A DNA stretch of 64,000 nt from contig NZ_BJZV01000002.1 in NCBI RefSeq assembly GCF_007992215.1, positions 186,001 through 250,000 of the forward strand, in the 5' to 3' direction. Shown piece by piece: positions 24,452 to 34,919 of this stretch (within the stretch, counting starts at the first letter, position 1; each line of letters starts with the position of its first letter). The notes beneath the pieces were generated by a model. That model was not told the origin of the DNA and ran no database searches. It saw only the letters and a program-made list of their open reading frames with translations. Source of the stretch: Methylobacterium gnaphalii (GTDB lineage: Bacteria; Pseudomonadota; Alphaproteobacteria; Rhizobiales; Beijerinckiaceae). The position numbers were made by a program, and so were the translations under genes.

Positions 24452-25987
24452 GAAAGGCGCTGGATCTTTGTCGGGCCGCGACGGCGCGACGTCCATGCGG
24501 TTCCACCAGCCGCCGCCAAGCGCCTGGAACAGGGCCACGGTGTCCGAATACTGGTTGGCACGGGCGCCGGCAGAGGTGACCAGTGCTGAGAGGTAGGCCT
24601 GCTGACCGATCAGCAGTTGTGCGCTGTTGATGGCACCTGCCTCGAACTGCTTGCGGATCAGGCCAACGCTTTCGCTCGTCGCCTTCTCGGCGGCTGTTGC
24701 TGCTGCCACAGCTTCAGCGTCCGACTGCAGAGCGCGCAAGGTGTCGGCGACGTTCTGGAAGGCCGTGATGACAGTCTGCCGGTACTGGGCTTGGGCCACG
24801 GTCAGCGCCTCCTCGGAGGCACGCTGACGGCGGTAGAGCGTACCGGCATCGAAGATCGGCTGCGCGACGGTGCCGACGATCGAATAGAAGCCTGCCGCCG
24901 AGGTCGCGAGCTTCGCGATCTGCAGTGCGCTAGAGCCACCGTTCGCGCTGATGGTGAACTGCGGCAGACGGTTGGCGACGGCAACGCCGATGCCGGCACT
25001 GGCCTGCTGCACAAGGGCCTCCGCCGCCTTCACGTCGGGGCGCTGCTGGACCAGCCGCGAGGGTAGGCTGATGGGTAGCTTCGTCGGTAGCCGAAGGCTG
25101 CTCAGCGTGAAGGTTTCGCTCATCTCGTCGCTTGGCAGGCGACCGACCAGTGCGGTGAGCAGGTTACGCTGCTGCGCGAGCTGCTTCTGTAGGGGCGGCA
25201 GCAATTGTTGTGAGACCGAGAGCTGAGCCTGCTGCTGGATAACGTCCGCGCTGGCGATCTGTCCGAGGGAGAGCTGCTTATTGTAGAGAGTCAGCACGTC
25301 CGTCTGAGCCTGGATGACCTTTCTCGTCGCGTCGATCTGTGCACGCAGCGAAGCCTCCTGAATCGCGGCGAGCACGACGTTCGAGGTCAAGGTCAGGTAG
25401 GCGGCTTCGAGCTGGAAGCGTTGGTTCTCGGCCGTCGCCTCAAGTCCCTCGATCTGCCGCCGGTTTCCCCCGAACACGTCCGGCGTGAAGGCGACCTGCA
25501 CCTGTGGCGTGTAGAGACTGTAGGTTAGCTTGGTCGGATCGTTAAGCGGGCTCTGCAGCTGTCCGCCGGACGCCTTGTTGTACGAGCCTTGTCCGTTGAA
25601 GCCGACCGTCGGGAACAGCGTACCCTTCTGCGCCTCGACGTTCTCGCGCGCCATGCGCAGCGAAGCCTGAGCAGCATCAAGGGATGGGTTATTGGCAAGT
25701 GCCTCTTCCACAAGGCGGTTGAGTGCTTTTGAGCGAAACAGCGTCCACCACTGGCCGGGAATGTCGGCACCCTTGACGAAATCCTGGTCCGCGGATCCCC
25801 CCTGGGTGGTCTTCATGCCGCTTGCAGCGCGCGGATCCTTGAGCGGCTCTCGGGTGTAGCTAGACACCGCCGGGTCGGCGGGCGCGATGTAGTCAGGGCC
25901 GACGGCGCAGGCGGACAGCCCCGAGGCCAACGCCAGAATGGCGACGGTCGAGCGAAGGCTTTCTGATCTCCGCGTAGCTCCCGACAT
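24446..25987 (-). CDS. RND efflux outer membrane lipoprotein (NodT/OprM/CusC type)
   Basis: A 513-residue outer membrane channel subunit. A lipobox LSAC sits at the end of the signal peptide (about residue 27), followed by AVGPDY, which is the family signature. Two OEP repeats form the alpha-barrel. The start is ATG 25987; the frame is open to 26149 but that part overlaps the pump gene and is not lipoprotein-like. It is third in the adaptor-pump-channel order 30653 to 24446, a complete tripartite system. Confidence 0.93.
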   Translation of the reverse strand: MSGATRRSESLRSTVAILALASGLSACAVGPDYIAPADPAVSSYTREPLKDPRAASGMKTTQGGSADQDFVKGADIPGQWWTLFRSKALNRLVEEALANNPSLDAAQASLRMARENVEAQKGTLFPTVGFNGQGSYNKASGGQLQSPLNDPTKLTYSLYTPQVQVAFTPDVFGGNRRQIEGLEATAENQRFQLEAAYLTLTSNVVLAAIQEASLRAQIDATRKVIQAQTDVLTLYNKQLSLGQIASADVIQQQAQLSVSQQLLPPLQKQLAQQRNLLTALVGRLPSDEMSETFTLSSLRLPTKLPISLPSRLVQQRPDVKAAEALVQQASAGIGVAVANRLPQFTISANGGSSALQIAKLATSAAGFYSIVGTVAQPIFDAGTLYRRQRASEEALTVAQAQYRQTVITAFQNVADTLRALQSDAEAVAAATAAEKATSESVGLIRKQFEAGAINSAQLLIGQQAYLSALVTSAGARANQYSDTVALFQALGGGWWNRMDVAPSRPDKDPAPFL

Positions 25988-26120
25988 GGCCCTGTCCAGC
26001 GATACGCACCGTGGCGTCGCACTGCACAGGCGCCGGCAAGGGACCTGAGTCAACGCGAAGCTTCGGTTGCGCGCGAGCCTTTGCGACGCCTGTTGCGGGG
26101 GCAGCACGGGTGTCAGGGCC

Positions 26121-29100
26121 TTAAGCCGCGCTCGCGTGTCCGTGACCACCCCGTTCCTCGGCCGCCTGCTGTGGACGACGGCGGGAGAACAGCGAGATCA
26201 GAACTGGGACCACGACAAGGATGAGGTTTGGCGCCAGGATGATTCCGCCGACGACCACCAGGGCGAGCGGCTTCTGCACCTGGGAGCCGATGCCGGTCGA
26301 GACTGCGGCCGGCAACAGGCCCACACAGGCGGCGACGCAGGTCATCATGACCGGCCGCATGCGGATGTTGGCTGCGTTCCAGACCGCATCCTTGCGGTTC
26401 TGCCCCTCGTCGATGAGCTGGTTGTAGTAGGCGAGCAGGATCACGCCTTCCATCGTCGAGATGCCGAAGAGCGCGATGAAGCCGATCGCCGCCGAGATCG
26501 AGAAAGGCGTGCCCGTCAGCACGAGGGCGAAGATGCCGCCCACCATCGCCATCGGGATCACGCTGAGGGTCAGCACCATGTCTACGACGGAGGAGAAGTT
26601 CACGTAGAGGAGCAGCGCGATCAGCGCGAGTGTGATCGGCACCACCACTGTGAGGCGTGCCACTGCGTCCTGTAGGTTGGTGAACTGGCCGACCCATTCG
26701 AGGTGGTAGCCGGCCGGGAGTTGCACCTCGCTCGCGACGCGCTGCTGCGCCTCGATCACGGCGCCGCCGAGGTCGCGGCCGCGCACCGAGAACTTCACCG
26801 GTATGTAGCGCTCCTGGTCTTCGCGATAGATGAAGGCCGCGCCCGACACGAGATCGACGCTCGCAATCTCGGAGAGCGGCACCTGCACGACGCTTTCGCC
26901 CTGCTGTGCACCAATGGTGATATTTCGGATCGTCTCCAACGAGCGGCGATATTCAGGCGCCAGCCGCACCCGCATTGGGAAGTGACGGTCCGAGCCGTAT
27001 TCGTAGAGATCGCCTGCCGCCTGTCCGCCGATGGCGGCCTGCACGGTCGTATTGACGTCGCCAGGCGAGAGCCCGAACCGTGCGGCCTTTCGGCGATCAA
27101 CGTCGATGCGCACCGTCGGCTGTCCGAGCGAGGTGAAGACCGCAAGATCCTCGACGCCGGGAACGGTCGCGAGCACCGCCTTGATCTTGTTGGCGGTCTT
27201 GGTGATTTCCTCGAGATCGGTGCCGTAGATCTTGACCGAGTTCTCGCCTTTCACGCCCGAAGCCGCCTCCTGGACATTGTCTTCGATGTACTGGGAGAAG
27301 TTGAACTCGATGCCGGGGAAGTCAGCCGCGAACTTTGCCTGGAGATCGGCGATGATCTCTTCCTTGGTCAGGCCTTTGCGCCACTCGTCGATGGGCTTCA
27401 GCGGCGCCAGGATCTCGACGTTGAAGAAGCCGGTCGCGTCGGTGCCGTCGCTCGGCCGCCCCTGGTGCGATAGCACCGTGGTCACCTCGGGCACGTCGCG
27501 CACGATGGCACGGATCTTCTCGACATAGGCATTGCCCGCCTCGAGCGAGATCGAGCCAGGCATGGTGCCACGGATATAGAGGTTACCCTCCTCCAGCTTC
27601 GGCAGAAATTCCAGGCCGAGCGTATTGCTCGCGATGCCAGCGGCGGCGAGCACGGCGATCATGATGCCGAGCGCCAGCAGCTTATGGTTCAGCGCCATGC
27701 GCAGCATGATCAGGTGCCCCCAGCGCATCACGCGCACGATCAGCGTGTCCCGCTCCTCGACATGGTTCGGCAGGATCAGTGCGGAGAGAGCTGGCGAGAC
27801 CGTGAAGGTCGCGATGAGGCCGCCGACCAGCGCGTAGGCGTAGGTCTTGGCCATCGGGCCGAAGATGTGGCCCTCGACGCCGGTCAGCGTGAAGAGCGGC
27901 AAGAAGCCGACGATGATGATCGTAGCCGAGAAGAAGATCGCCCGGTTCACCTCGGAGCCGGCTATGGCGATGATGCCAAGACGGCCGGTGAGGCCGCCGG
28001 GCGGTGTCTGGCCCTCGCTGTGGTCCGGTTCGGCCACGTGCCGGAACACGTTCTCGACCATAATCACGGTCGCGTCGACGATCAGGCCGAAGTCGATGGC
28101 GCCGAGCGAGAGGAGGTTCGCTGAGTCGCCGCGGATCACCAGGATGGCGATCGCGAAACCGAGCGCGAACGGAATCGTCGCGGCAACGATGATCGCGCTT
28201 CGCAGTGAACCGAGAAACAGCCACTGCACTACGAACACGAGCACCACGCCAAAGACGAGGTTGTGCATCACGGTGTGGGTCGTGGTCTCGATCAGGCCGC
28301 TGCGGTCGTAGATCCGCTCGATCTTCACGCCCGGCGGCAGAATGGTCGAGGCGTTGATGCGCTCAATCTCGGCCTCGACCCGGCGCAGCGTCGGCAGGCT
28401 CTCGCCGCCGCGGCTCATCAGGACGATGCCCTCGACGATGTCGCTCTGGTCGTCGTGTCCGACGATGCCGAGGCGGGGGGCGCTCGATACGCGCACCTCC
28501 GCCACGTGGCGCACCAGCACGGGGACGCCCTTGACCTGCGTCAGCATGGTCTCGCGGATATCGTCCATGTCGCGGATCAGGCCGACGCCGCGCACCACGG
28601 CCGATTGTTCGCCGACATTCAGCGTTTGGCCGCCGACATTGATGCTCGAGTTGTTGAGCGAGTTGATCACCTGGACGAGCGTCAGGCCGTAGGCCTGGAG
28701 CCGGTTCAGGTCGACGGCGATCTCGTATTCCTTGGCCTTGCCGCCGAAGGCGGTGACGTCGACGACGCCGGGGATCGCCTTGAAGCGGCGCTGTAGCACC
28801 CAGTCCTGCAGCGTCTTCAGGTCGGTCGGCGAGAAACCAGCCGGGCCGGTAATCTTATAGCGCATGATCTCGCCGACGGGGCTCGTCGGGGAGATCTGCG
28901 GCTGTGCGTTGTTCGGCAGTGGCGGCAGCTGGGACAGCCGGTTCAGTACCCGTTGCAGCGCCTCCTGGTAGGTGAACTCGTAGTTGAACTGCACCTTCAC
29001 GTCGGACAGGCCGAACAGCGAGATGGTACGCACGACCGTGGCGTTCGGGATGCCAGCGAGCTGCACCTCCAGCGGGATCGTGATGTAGCGTTCGATTTCG

Positions 29101-29273
29101 TCCGCCGACTGGCCCGGCACCTGAGTGATCACGTCGACCAACGGCGGGACCGGGTCGGGGTAGGCCTCGATATTGAGCTGCAGATAGCTGGCGTAGCCGA
29201 TCCCGAGCGTTGCAAGGAACAACAGAAAGATCAGGATACGCTGCTTCAGGGAGAAGACGATCAGGCTGTTCAT
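26121..29273 (-). CDS. Heavy-metal-type RND transporter (CusA/CzcA-like)
   Basis: A 1050-residue inner membrane pump. The N-terminal LKQRILIFLLFLATLGIGY is the first helix. The TM4 motif DFGLIVDATVIMVEN has the Asp/Asp/Glu set that drives proton flow in HME-RND pumps. Further blocks are NVGEQSAVVRGVGLI and the C-terminal GIGSQVQKPLALVVVGGI. Length and motifs fit CusA/CzcA rather than drug RND pumps. The exported metal (Cu, Ag, Zn, Co or Cd) cannot be told by eye. It is downstream of the adaptor gene (21-bp gap). Confidence 0.93.
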   Translation of the reverse strand: MNSLIVFSLKQRILIFLLFLATLGIGYASYLQLNIEAYPDPVPPLVDVITQVPGQSADEIERYITIPLEVQLAGIPNATVVRTISLFGLSDVKVQFNYEFTYQEALQRVLNRLSQLPPLPNNAQPQISPTSPVGEIMRYKITGPAGFSPTDLKTLQDWVLQRRFKAIPGVVDVTAFGGKAKEYEIAVDLNRLQAYGLTLVQVINSLNNSSINVGGQTLNVGEQSAVVRGVGLIRDMDDIRETMLTQVKGVPVLVRHVAEVRVSSAPRLGIVGHDDQSDIVEGIVLMSRGGESLPTLRRVEAEIERINASTILPPGVKIERIYDRSGLIETTTHTVMHNLVFGVVLVFVVQWLFLGSLRSAIIVAATIPFALGFAIAILVIRGDSANLLSLGAIDFGLIVDATVIMVENVFRHVAEPDHSEGQTPPGGLTGRLGIIAIAGSEVNRAIFFSATIIIVGFLPLFTLTGVEGHIFGPMAKTYAYALVGGLIATFTVSPALSALILPNHVEERDTLIVRVMRWGHLIMLRMALNHKLLALGIMIAVLAAAGIASNTLGLEFLPKLEEGNLYIRGTMPGSISLEAGNAYVEKIRAIVRDVPEVTTVLSHQGRPSDGTDATGFFNVEILAPLKPIDEWRKGLTKEEIIADLQAKFAADFPGIEFNFSQYIEDNVQEAASGVKGENSVKIYGTDLEEITKTANKIKAVLATVPGVEDLAVFTSLGQPTVRIDVDRRKAARFGLSPGDVNTTVQAAIGGQAAGDLYEYGSDRHFPMRVRLAPEYRRSLETIRNITIGAQQGESVVQVPLSEIASVDLVSGAAFIYREDQERYIPVKFSVRGRDLGGAVIEAQQRVASEVQLPAGYHLEWVGQFTNLQDAVARLTVVVPITLALIALLLYVNFSSVVDMVLTLSVIPMAMVGGIFALVLTGTPFSISAAIGFIALFGISTMEGVILLAYYNQLIDEGQNRKDAVWNAANIRMRPVMMTCVAACVGLLPAAVSTGIGSQVQKPLALVVVGGIILAPNLILVVVPVLISLFSRRRPQQAAEERGGHGHASAA

Positions 29274-29294
29274 GCTGCGCCCTCGGTCCGATTG

Positions 29295-30653
29295 TCAGGA
29301 CGCGTTGCTGCCGCTGGCAGCGCGGTCGATGAAGATGGCGCCGCGGGTGACGACCTCCTCGCCGTTCTTCAGGCCCTCGACGACCTGGACGTTGTCGCCG
29401 TTGGTCAGCCCAAGCTTGACGTCGCGGGCCTCGATCGCACCGTCGCGGCGCGAGACCCAGACATGCGCCCGATCTCCTTCGTAGACGACGGCCGCGCTCG
29501 GGATGCTCGGCGAGAAGCGGTCGCCGCCCGTCGTGATGGTGAAGTTGGCAAACATTTCGGGCTTGAGTGCGCGGTCGGGATTGTCGAGCTCCGCCCGGAC
29601 GCCGAGGCGCCGCGTTGCTGCGTCGAGACTGGTGGCGACGTAGCTGATCTTGGCCCGGAAGATCGTACGCGGGAAACCGACGATACGCGCGTCGATCTCC
29701 TGGCCGATACGCACCTTCGGCACCTCGCTCTCGCGCACATTGGCAATGAGCCAGACGGTGGAGAGGTCGCCGATGACGAAGAGCGGATCGCCGCTCGACG
29801 AGATGTACTGGCCGACGCCGACCTTGCGCTGGACGATGGTACCGGCGATCGGCGCACGGATCTCTGTTTCGGCGCTCATGCGGCCTGCCTTCTCGAAGGC
29901 GGTGATCTCCTCGTCGGTTTTGCCGAGAAGGCGCAGCTTGTTGCGCACGGCCTGGAGGGTCGCCTCGGCCGTCTTGAGGTCGCTTTGCGCGGCGATCACG
30001 TCGTTCTGAGCCTGCTCGTAGTCCTTGAGCGAGGTGGCTCGGGCTTGGAACAGCTCCTGCTGCCGGATAGCGATGTTCTGTTCGAGCTTGTAAAGCGCCT
30101 GCGCCTTGCTGAGGCCGTTGAGCGCGCCCTGGTAATCGTTCTGGGCCTGAACCATGTCGCTGGCTTCGATGGTCAGCAGCACCTGCCCAGCCTTCACGTC
30201 GTCGCCGGCTCGCGCCAGCACCTTGTTCACCCGGCCCGAATAGGGTGAGGTGACCGGGACGTTGTCGTCCTCGTTGACCGCGATGCGCCCCTCAGCCGCG
30301 TATTCCGGCCGGAAGGTCCCGGGAGCGACTGGCTTGATCTGCAGAGCGCTGCGCTGCTCCTTCGTCGGGCGGAACACGCGCTCGCCCGCGTTCGCGATCC
30401 TGGCGTCCGGCTTGGCGGCCTGCTCCGCCTTGAGTTCGCGCTTGCCTGACATGACGCTCTGCGCGAGGGCCGCTGCCTTCTCGGCCAGGTCGCGGACCGG
30501 CTGCGGCCAGATCGCAATGGCGGCGACTGCTCCGATGACGATCGATAGCAGAATGGCGAGACGCAGCATCGAGCGGCGGGGCCGCTCGCGGCCTTCCGCG
30601 AGATAGGCGCGGGCGGGGTCCGCCTCGGGCTCAACGGGTTTGCGCGCGTCCAT
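29295..30653 (-). CDS. RND periplasmic adaptor (CusB/CzcB-like, HlyD family)
   Basis: A 452-residue membrane fusion protein: N-terminal TM (about 29-50), barrel-sandwich half (VTSPYSGRVNKVLARAGDDVKAGQVLL), a long coiled-coil hairpin (about 165-260), then a beta-barrel. It links the 26121-29273 pump to the 24446-25987 channel. It is the first gene of the operon; no copper-type promoter box could be seen upstream. Confidence 0.92.
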   Translation of the reverse strand: MDARKPVEPEADPARAYLAEGRERPRRSMLRLAILLSIVIGAVAAIAIWPQPVRDLAEKAAALAQSVMSGKRELKAEQAAKPDARIANAGERVFRPTKEQRSALQIKPVAPGTFRPEYAAEGRIAVNEDDNVPVTSPYSGRVNKVLARAGDDVKAGQVLLTIEASDMVQAQNDYQGALNGLSKAQALYKLEQNIAIRQQELFQARATSLKDYEQAQNDVIAAQSDLKTAEATLQAVRNKLRLLGKTDEEITAFEKAGRMSAETEIRAPIAGTIVQRKVGVGQYISSSGDPLFVIGDLSTVWLIANVRESEVPKVRIGQEIDARIVGFPRTIFRAKISYVATSLDAATRRLGVRAELDNPDRALKPEMFANFTITTGGDRFSPSIPSAAVVYEGDRAHVWVSRRDGAIEARDVKLGLTNGDNVQVVEGLKNGEEVVTRGAIFIDRAASGSNAS

Positions 30654-30994
30654 ATTGTCTCGGGCTCAAAACCATGGTGCTGCGGCCGCCGTCGATCGGA
30701 GCGAGTCGGCGAGGTGGACCACGCGCTCCGCCGCACAGAACCGCTTGATCTGGCTTCTATAAGGCAGGCCGTACAGCGACGTTCGATGCATCGCCCGCAT
30801 CGGCGCCGGACACCCTGCACTGCCAAGCTTGACGATGTCTGGCAAGTACGGTGAAGAACGGGCGAAATCGGCAGGCCGCGATGCGTTCGCCGCATGTTCT
30901 GCGCCTTCTAACGCGCGCTCGATGACACAATATGACAGCAGCCTAGGTCATCGACCGCCTGCCGTTCTGTCAGCCACGAAACCGACGAGCCCTC
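30654..30994. other. Gap between the RND operon and the CobW gene
   Basis: This 341-bp divergent intergenic stretch should hold the promoters of the RND adaptor (minus) and the CobW-type gene (plus). A TTGACG at 30829 is a possible -35. I see no clear operator or gene. Confidence 0.4.
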
Positions 30995-31978
30995 ATGTCC
31001 GATTCCCCGCGCCCCTCCTCGGAGAAGATTCCTGTCACGGTGCTGACTGGCTATCTCGGGGCGGGCAAGACGACGCTCCTCAACCGAATCCTCACCGAGA
31101 ACCATGGCAAGCGCTATGCCGTGATCGTGAACGAGTTCGGTGAGATCGGCATCGACAACGACCTCGTCGTCGGCGCGGATGAGGAGGTGTTCGAAATGAA
31201 CAACGGCTGCGTCTGCTGCACCGTGCGCGGCGACCTCATCCGCATTATGGATGGTCTTGTGAAGCGCCGCGGCAAGTTCGACGCGATCATCGTCGAGACT
31301 ACCGGCCTCGCGGACCCGGCGCCGGTGGCTCAGACTTTCTTCGTGGATCAGGACGTTGGCGAAGCCGCCCGGCTCGATGCCGTCGTCACGGTGGCCGACG
31401 CGAAATGGCTGTCGAGCCGCTTGAAGGATGCGCCGGAGGCCAAGAACCAGATCGCTTTCGCCGACGTGATCCTGCTGAACAAATCCGACCTCGTCGAGCC
31501 GGTTGATCTCGACCGTGTCGAAGCCGAGATCCGGGTCATCAACCCTTTCGCGACGATCCATCGTACCCAGAACTGCGCCGTACCGCTCGATGCCGTGCTG
31601 GAGCGAAACGCCTTCGATCTCGCCCGTATCCTGGAGGTTGAACCCGAATTTCTGGAGGAGGGTCACCACCATCATCACGACTCCGAGATCCAATCGATCT
31701 CGGCGCGGATCGATGGTCCGGTCGACCCGGAAAAGTTCATGCCCTGGATCTCGAACCTAACTCAGGAGCAGGGACCGGACATCCTGCGCTGCAAGGGCAT
31801 CGTCGCCTTTCCCGACGAGCCGAAGCGCTTCGTGTTCCAGGGCGTCCATATGATCCTCGACGGTGATCTGCAGGCCGATTGGCGGGAGGACGAGCCTCGT
31901 GTCTCCCGTGTGGTGTTCATCGGCCGCAATCTGGACGGCGCAGCGATCACCAACGCATTCCTCGGCTGTAAGGCTTAG
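30995..31978 (+). CDS. CobW/YjiA-family (COG0523) metal-chaperone GTPase
   Basis: A 327-residue G3E GTPase: P-loop GYLGAGKTT (19-27), the metal-binding C72-V-C-C75, ETTGLADP (switch) and NKSD (specificity). A run of five histidines (H224-H228) precedes the CobW C-terminal domain, a common metal-buffering feature of this family. COG0523 proteins deliver Zn or Co to client enzymes or help under metal shortage. It is divergent from the heavy-metal RND operon, so a shared metal theme is plausible but not shown. Confidence 0.92.
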   Translation: MSDSPRPSSEKIPVTVLTGYLGAGKTTLLNRILTENHGKRYAVIVNEFGEIGIDNDLVVGADEEVFEMNNGCVCCTVRGDLIRIMDGLVKRRGKFDAIIVETTGLADPAPVAQTFFVDQDVGEAARLDAVVTVADAKWLSSRLKDAPEAKNQIAFADVILLNKSDLVEPVDLDRVEAEIRVINPFATIHRTQNCAVPLDAVLERNAFDLARILEVEPEFLEEGHHHHHDSEIQSISARIDGPVDPEKFMPWISNLTQEQGPDILRCKGIVAFPDEPKRFVFQGVHMILDGDLQADWREDEPRVSRVVFIGRNLDGAAITNAFLGCKA

Positions 31979-32171
31979 GATCTTCGGGCCGCGCCGACGT
32001 TTGCGGCGCGCTTGGGCCAGCCGCGCCAACGGCTTAGCTTGGCAAGATCGAAAATCGGTATGGCGGCCGGTGCTCTGCTGCGGCTGCCAACAGCGATTTC
32101 ACCGGTTGACCGAACCGCTTGGTCCATGGCGTGTTCTTCTTTCGTTCTCATCCGAGTCGAGGGACAGATCC

Positions 32172-32396
32172 ATGCCAAGGAATGCGCAGAGAGAGCAGCA
32201 TGAGCCGCCCTCGTGTCCGGTCGAGGACACCGTCACCGCATATCTGACGACAACCCATGGAGACGCACGCCTCGCACTGCGCTGTGCCGTGACGGACGCA
32301 CTTTCCGACCTGATGGAGGCCGAGCGCCGTGCTCGGGAGCGCAGCCGCCTGATCTCGCGCGGTTATGTCCGGGGCCGGTTCCAAGATGCCGAATAA
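32172..32396 (+). CDS. Small hypothetical protein
   Basis: A 74-residue soluble protein with a central helix (ARLALRCAVTDALSDLMEAERRAR shortened here to its core LSDLMEAERRARERS) and a basic C-terminal tail. ATG 32172 follows GAGGGACAG. The residues before it in the same frame lack protein-like composition. No domain recognised; reality is moderately supported by the start site and codon use. Confidence 0.5.
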   Translation: MPRNAQREQHEPPSCPVEDTVTAYLTTTHGDARLALRCAVTDALSDLMEAERRARERSRLISRGYVRGRFQDAE

Positions 32397-32691
32397 GCCG
32401 GTGGATCTCCAGCTGAGGATATCACTCCCCAACTCCTCCAGGTGTTGTCTAGCGCCTCCGCGGCGGCGGGGAATGCGGCGAACGTGAATTTCCGAAATGC
32501 TCGGCCCGTTGGGAGCCTGCTGCCGGCCCGATCCACAGAGCAGCGAAACTGCGACACCTCCTGGCGGGCGGCAACTGACATATCGGGTATTGCGGCCCGG
32601 CCGTGAGGCGCCAGGCACATCCGCCGTCAAGCTGAATGGTCGACTTGTCCAGTCGGAGTGTTAACACGTCGGGCGGATGGTAGAGGGCGTC

Positions 32692-33438
32692 ATGCGCGCT
32701 GCCCTCGCCTCGCTTGCCCTCGTCGTGACCGCAGGCACGGCCTATGCCGGCGTCACTCGCGATACGCTCTGGGTCGTGACGCGCACCTGCGTCGCCGCCC
32801 AGGCGACCTTCGGCAAACCGTTCCCCTGCCTGCATGTCGATCTCGGCGGCCACGACCAGCCGGGCTTCGCCGTGCTGAAGGCTCCCCTGCTCAAAACCGA
32901 AGTCGTGGTCATGCCGACCGCGCGGATCGTCGGCCTCGAGGATCGCTCGCTGCGTCAGACATCCGGCGCCGCCTATTGGCGTGCCGCAACGCAGGCACGT
33001 CACTTCGTCACCGATGCATTGCAGGGCAGGCTCGACATCAGCGATGTCGCCTTTGCCGTGAATTCCCAGGGCGGACGCTCGCAGGACCAACTGCACATCC
33101 ATCTCGACTGCGTGCAGCCGGCTGTGCGCGCGACGCTTCGTGCGAATGCGACAGCTTTCACGAGCGAGTGGCATCCCCTGCCCTTCCCGCTCGAGCGCGA
33201 GCGGTACTACGGCAAACTCGTCCCGGCGGACGCCTTGGACGGCCTCAACCCCTTCGCGGAGCTCGCGCGCCTGCCGGGACTGCACGATCTGCGCGCGACG
33301 AGCTTCGCCATGGTCAGCACGTCGCCAGGGGACCCGGCTCAGGGTGCCTATCTGCTGGCCTATCGGGCTGCGGATAGCCACGCCGAGTGGCTGCTCGACC
33401 ACGATTGTGCGTTGGCCGGCAAGACGGCCGCGCATTAG
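32692..33438 (+). CDS. cdh: CDP-diacylglycerol pyrophosphatase
   Basis: A 248-residue exported protein. It has a signal peptide (MRAALASLALVVTAG, cleavage near AYAG) and the CDH core, with NSQGGRSQDQLHIHLDC holding the HxH that makes CDH a member of the HIT-like superfamily. The enzyme hydrolyses CDP-diacylglycerol to CMP and phosphatidate and may also act on sugar nucleotides. The start is ATG 32692 with TAGAGGGC upstream. Confidence 0.9.
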   Translation: MRAALASLALVVTAGTAYAGVTRDTLWVVTRTCVAAQATFGKPFPCLHVDLGGHDQPGFAVLKAPLLKTEVVVMPTARIVGLEDRSLRQTSGAAYWRAATQARHFVTDALQGRLDISDVAFAVNSQGGRSQDQLHIHLDCVQPAVRATLRANATAFTSEWHPLPFPLERERYYGKLVPADALDGLNPFAELARLPGLHDLRATSFAMVSTSPGDPAQGAYLLAYRAADSHAEWLLDHDCALAGKTAAH

Positions 33439-33632
33439 CGCGGGATCGTCATCGTACCTTCCCAAGGGCCGCAGCGATCGGTCTCGTCAAACGTTTTAGC
33501 GGCCTTTCGGGAATCTCAACCATTCGGTGGTTCGATCCGAGCCTGTACGGGACCGCGTCTGAGCGGGATGGTGCCTGAAGCGGGGTGCCGTTCCGGTTGT
33601 TGCGTCGGGCGGTCCTCGGAGCGCGTCGAGCC

Positions 33633-34919
33633 ATGCCGTCCACGGCCGCAGCCCTGCCCTTGCGCGCTGGCGCCTGGGCCGAGATCCCTGTCCTCGCGGC
33701 CTTCAGGGGGCTGGCGAAGGTCATGCTCGCGGCCTTCATCTTCTTCGCCTGCTTCGCTTTTTCCGAAACCTCGCCCTACGACGTGATCGCGCTGCCGACG
33801 ATGGCGCTATGGCTGGCGCTCGGCGTCCGTCTGCATCGCGGGGTGATGCCGCTGGTCGGCCTGCTGCTGCTCTACCTCGTGGCGATCGGGACGAGCCTGA
33901 TGCCGTATCTGGCCGAGCCGTTTCCCGTCACCTGGACGATCCAGCTCGTTTATCTCGTGCTCACGAGCATCATGTTCGCGATGATCTTCTCCGACGATAC
34001 GGAGAGCCGGATGGAGCTCGCGCTCAAGGCCTACACGGTGAGCTGCGTGTTCTCGGCCTTTCTCGGCCTGATCGGCTACCTGCAGATCCTCGGCATCGAG
34101 GATCTGTTCTACAAATACGACCGTGCTTCGGGCACCTTTCAGGACCCGAACGTGTTCGGCTCGTTCCTGACGCTCGGCGCGCTCTACCTGATGCACAGGC
34201 TGCTCACCGGCACGACACGGCGGCCGGTGATGGCCTTTGTCGCGCTGCTGATCATCCTCGCCGGAATCTTCCTGTCGTTCTCCCGAGGGTCCTGGGGTGG
34301 GACGGTGGTGGCGACCGGGGTGATGATCCTCTCGGTCTACCGCACCAGCGCCTCGGCCCGGCTACGCCGCCGGATCGTGGCGCTGAGCCTCGTCACCCTC
34401 GCCATCGGCATCGTCGCGGTGATCGGGCTGCTCTCGATCGACCAGGTCCACAAGATGTTCGAGGCCCGCGCCTCGGTGACCCAGGACTACGATGAGGGCG
34501 AGACCGGGCGGTTCGGCAATCAGCTCCGCGGCATGGCCCTGCTTCTGGAGATGCCGTTCGGCATGGGCCCGATGCATTGGCGCCTGATCTTCAAGCTGGA
34601 GCCGCACAACTCGTATATCGGCAGCTTCGCCAATGGCGGCTGGCTCGGCGGCGCGACGTTCATCGTGCTGGTGCTGGCAACGGCCTTCATCGGGTTCCGG
34701 CTCATGAGCCGGGACACGCCGTTCCGCGCGCATGCCCAGATCGTCTGGCCGGCCCTGATGATGTTCTTCCTGCAGGCCGTGCAGATCGACATCGAGAAAT
34801 GGCGCCACGTCTACATGATGCTCGGCATGGTCTGGGGCCTGGAGGCCGCACGCCTGCACTGGCTGTCGCGCCGAGGGCATTCCGCAGAGGACGGGAACGA
34901 GCATTTAACCCCGTATTAA
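33633..34919 (+). CDS. O-antigen ligase/polymerase-like membrane protein (Wzy_C family)
   Basis: A 428-residue protein with about 11 transmembrane helices and a long loop holding FQDPNVFG and LSFSRGSWGG, both typical of WaaL/Wzy-like ligases and polymerases (PF04932). The catalytic Arg and His-like residues of the family (R in SRGSW and H in EPHNSYIG) are visible. I start at ATG 33633 (GGAG upstream); GTG 33585 is in frame. The stop codon lies inside the CtrA-like box at 34905-34919. The glycan is unknown. Confidence 0.85.
   Translation: MPSTAAALPLRAGAWAEIPVLAAFRGLAKVMLAAFIFFACFAFSETSPYDVIALPTMALWLALGVRLHRGVMPLVGLLLLYLVAIGTSLMPYLAEPFPVTWTIQLVYLVLTSIMFAMIFSDDTESRMELALKAYTVSCVFSAFLGLIGYLQILGIEDLFYKYDRASGTFQDPNVFGSFLTLGALYLMHRLLTGTTRRPVMAFVALLIILAGIFLSFSRGSWGGTVVATGVMILSVYRTSASARLRRRIVALSLVTLAIGIVAVIGLLSIDQVHKMFEARASVTQDYDEGETGRFGNQLRGMALLLEMPFGMGPMHWRLIFKLEPHNSYIGSFANGGWLGGATFIVLVLATAFIGFRLMSRDTPFRAHAQIVWPALMMFFLQAVQIDIEKWRHVYMMLGMVWGLEAARLHWLSRRGHSAEDGNEHLTPY
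34905..34919. promoter_or_regulatory. CtrA-like box upstream of the hybrid kinase
   Basis: TTAA-N7-TTAA is exact, which is the core of the CtrA consensus; a third TTAA follows at 34926-34929 (in ACGGTTAAC). It is 85 bp before the hybrid kinase start and includes the O-antigen ligase stop codon. Confidence 0.5.

Noticed and set aside
30900..30994. Possible Zur-type box before the CobW gene
   Set aside because: TGACACAATATGACA is not a symmetrical site and does not match the known Zur palindrome well enough.
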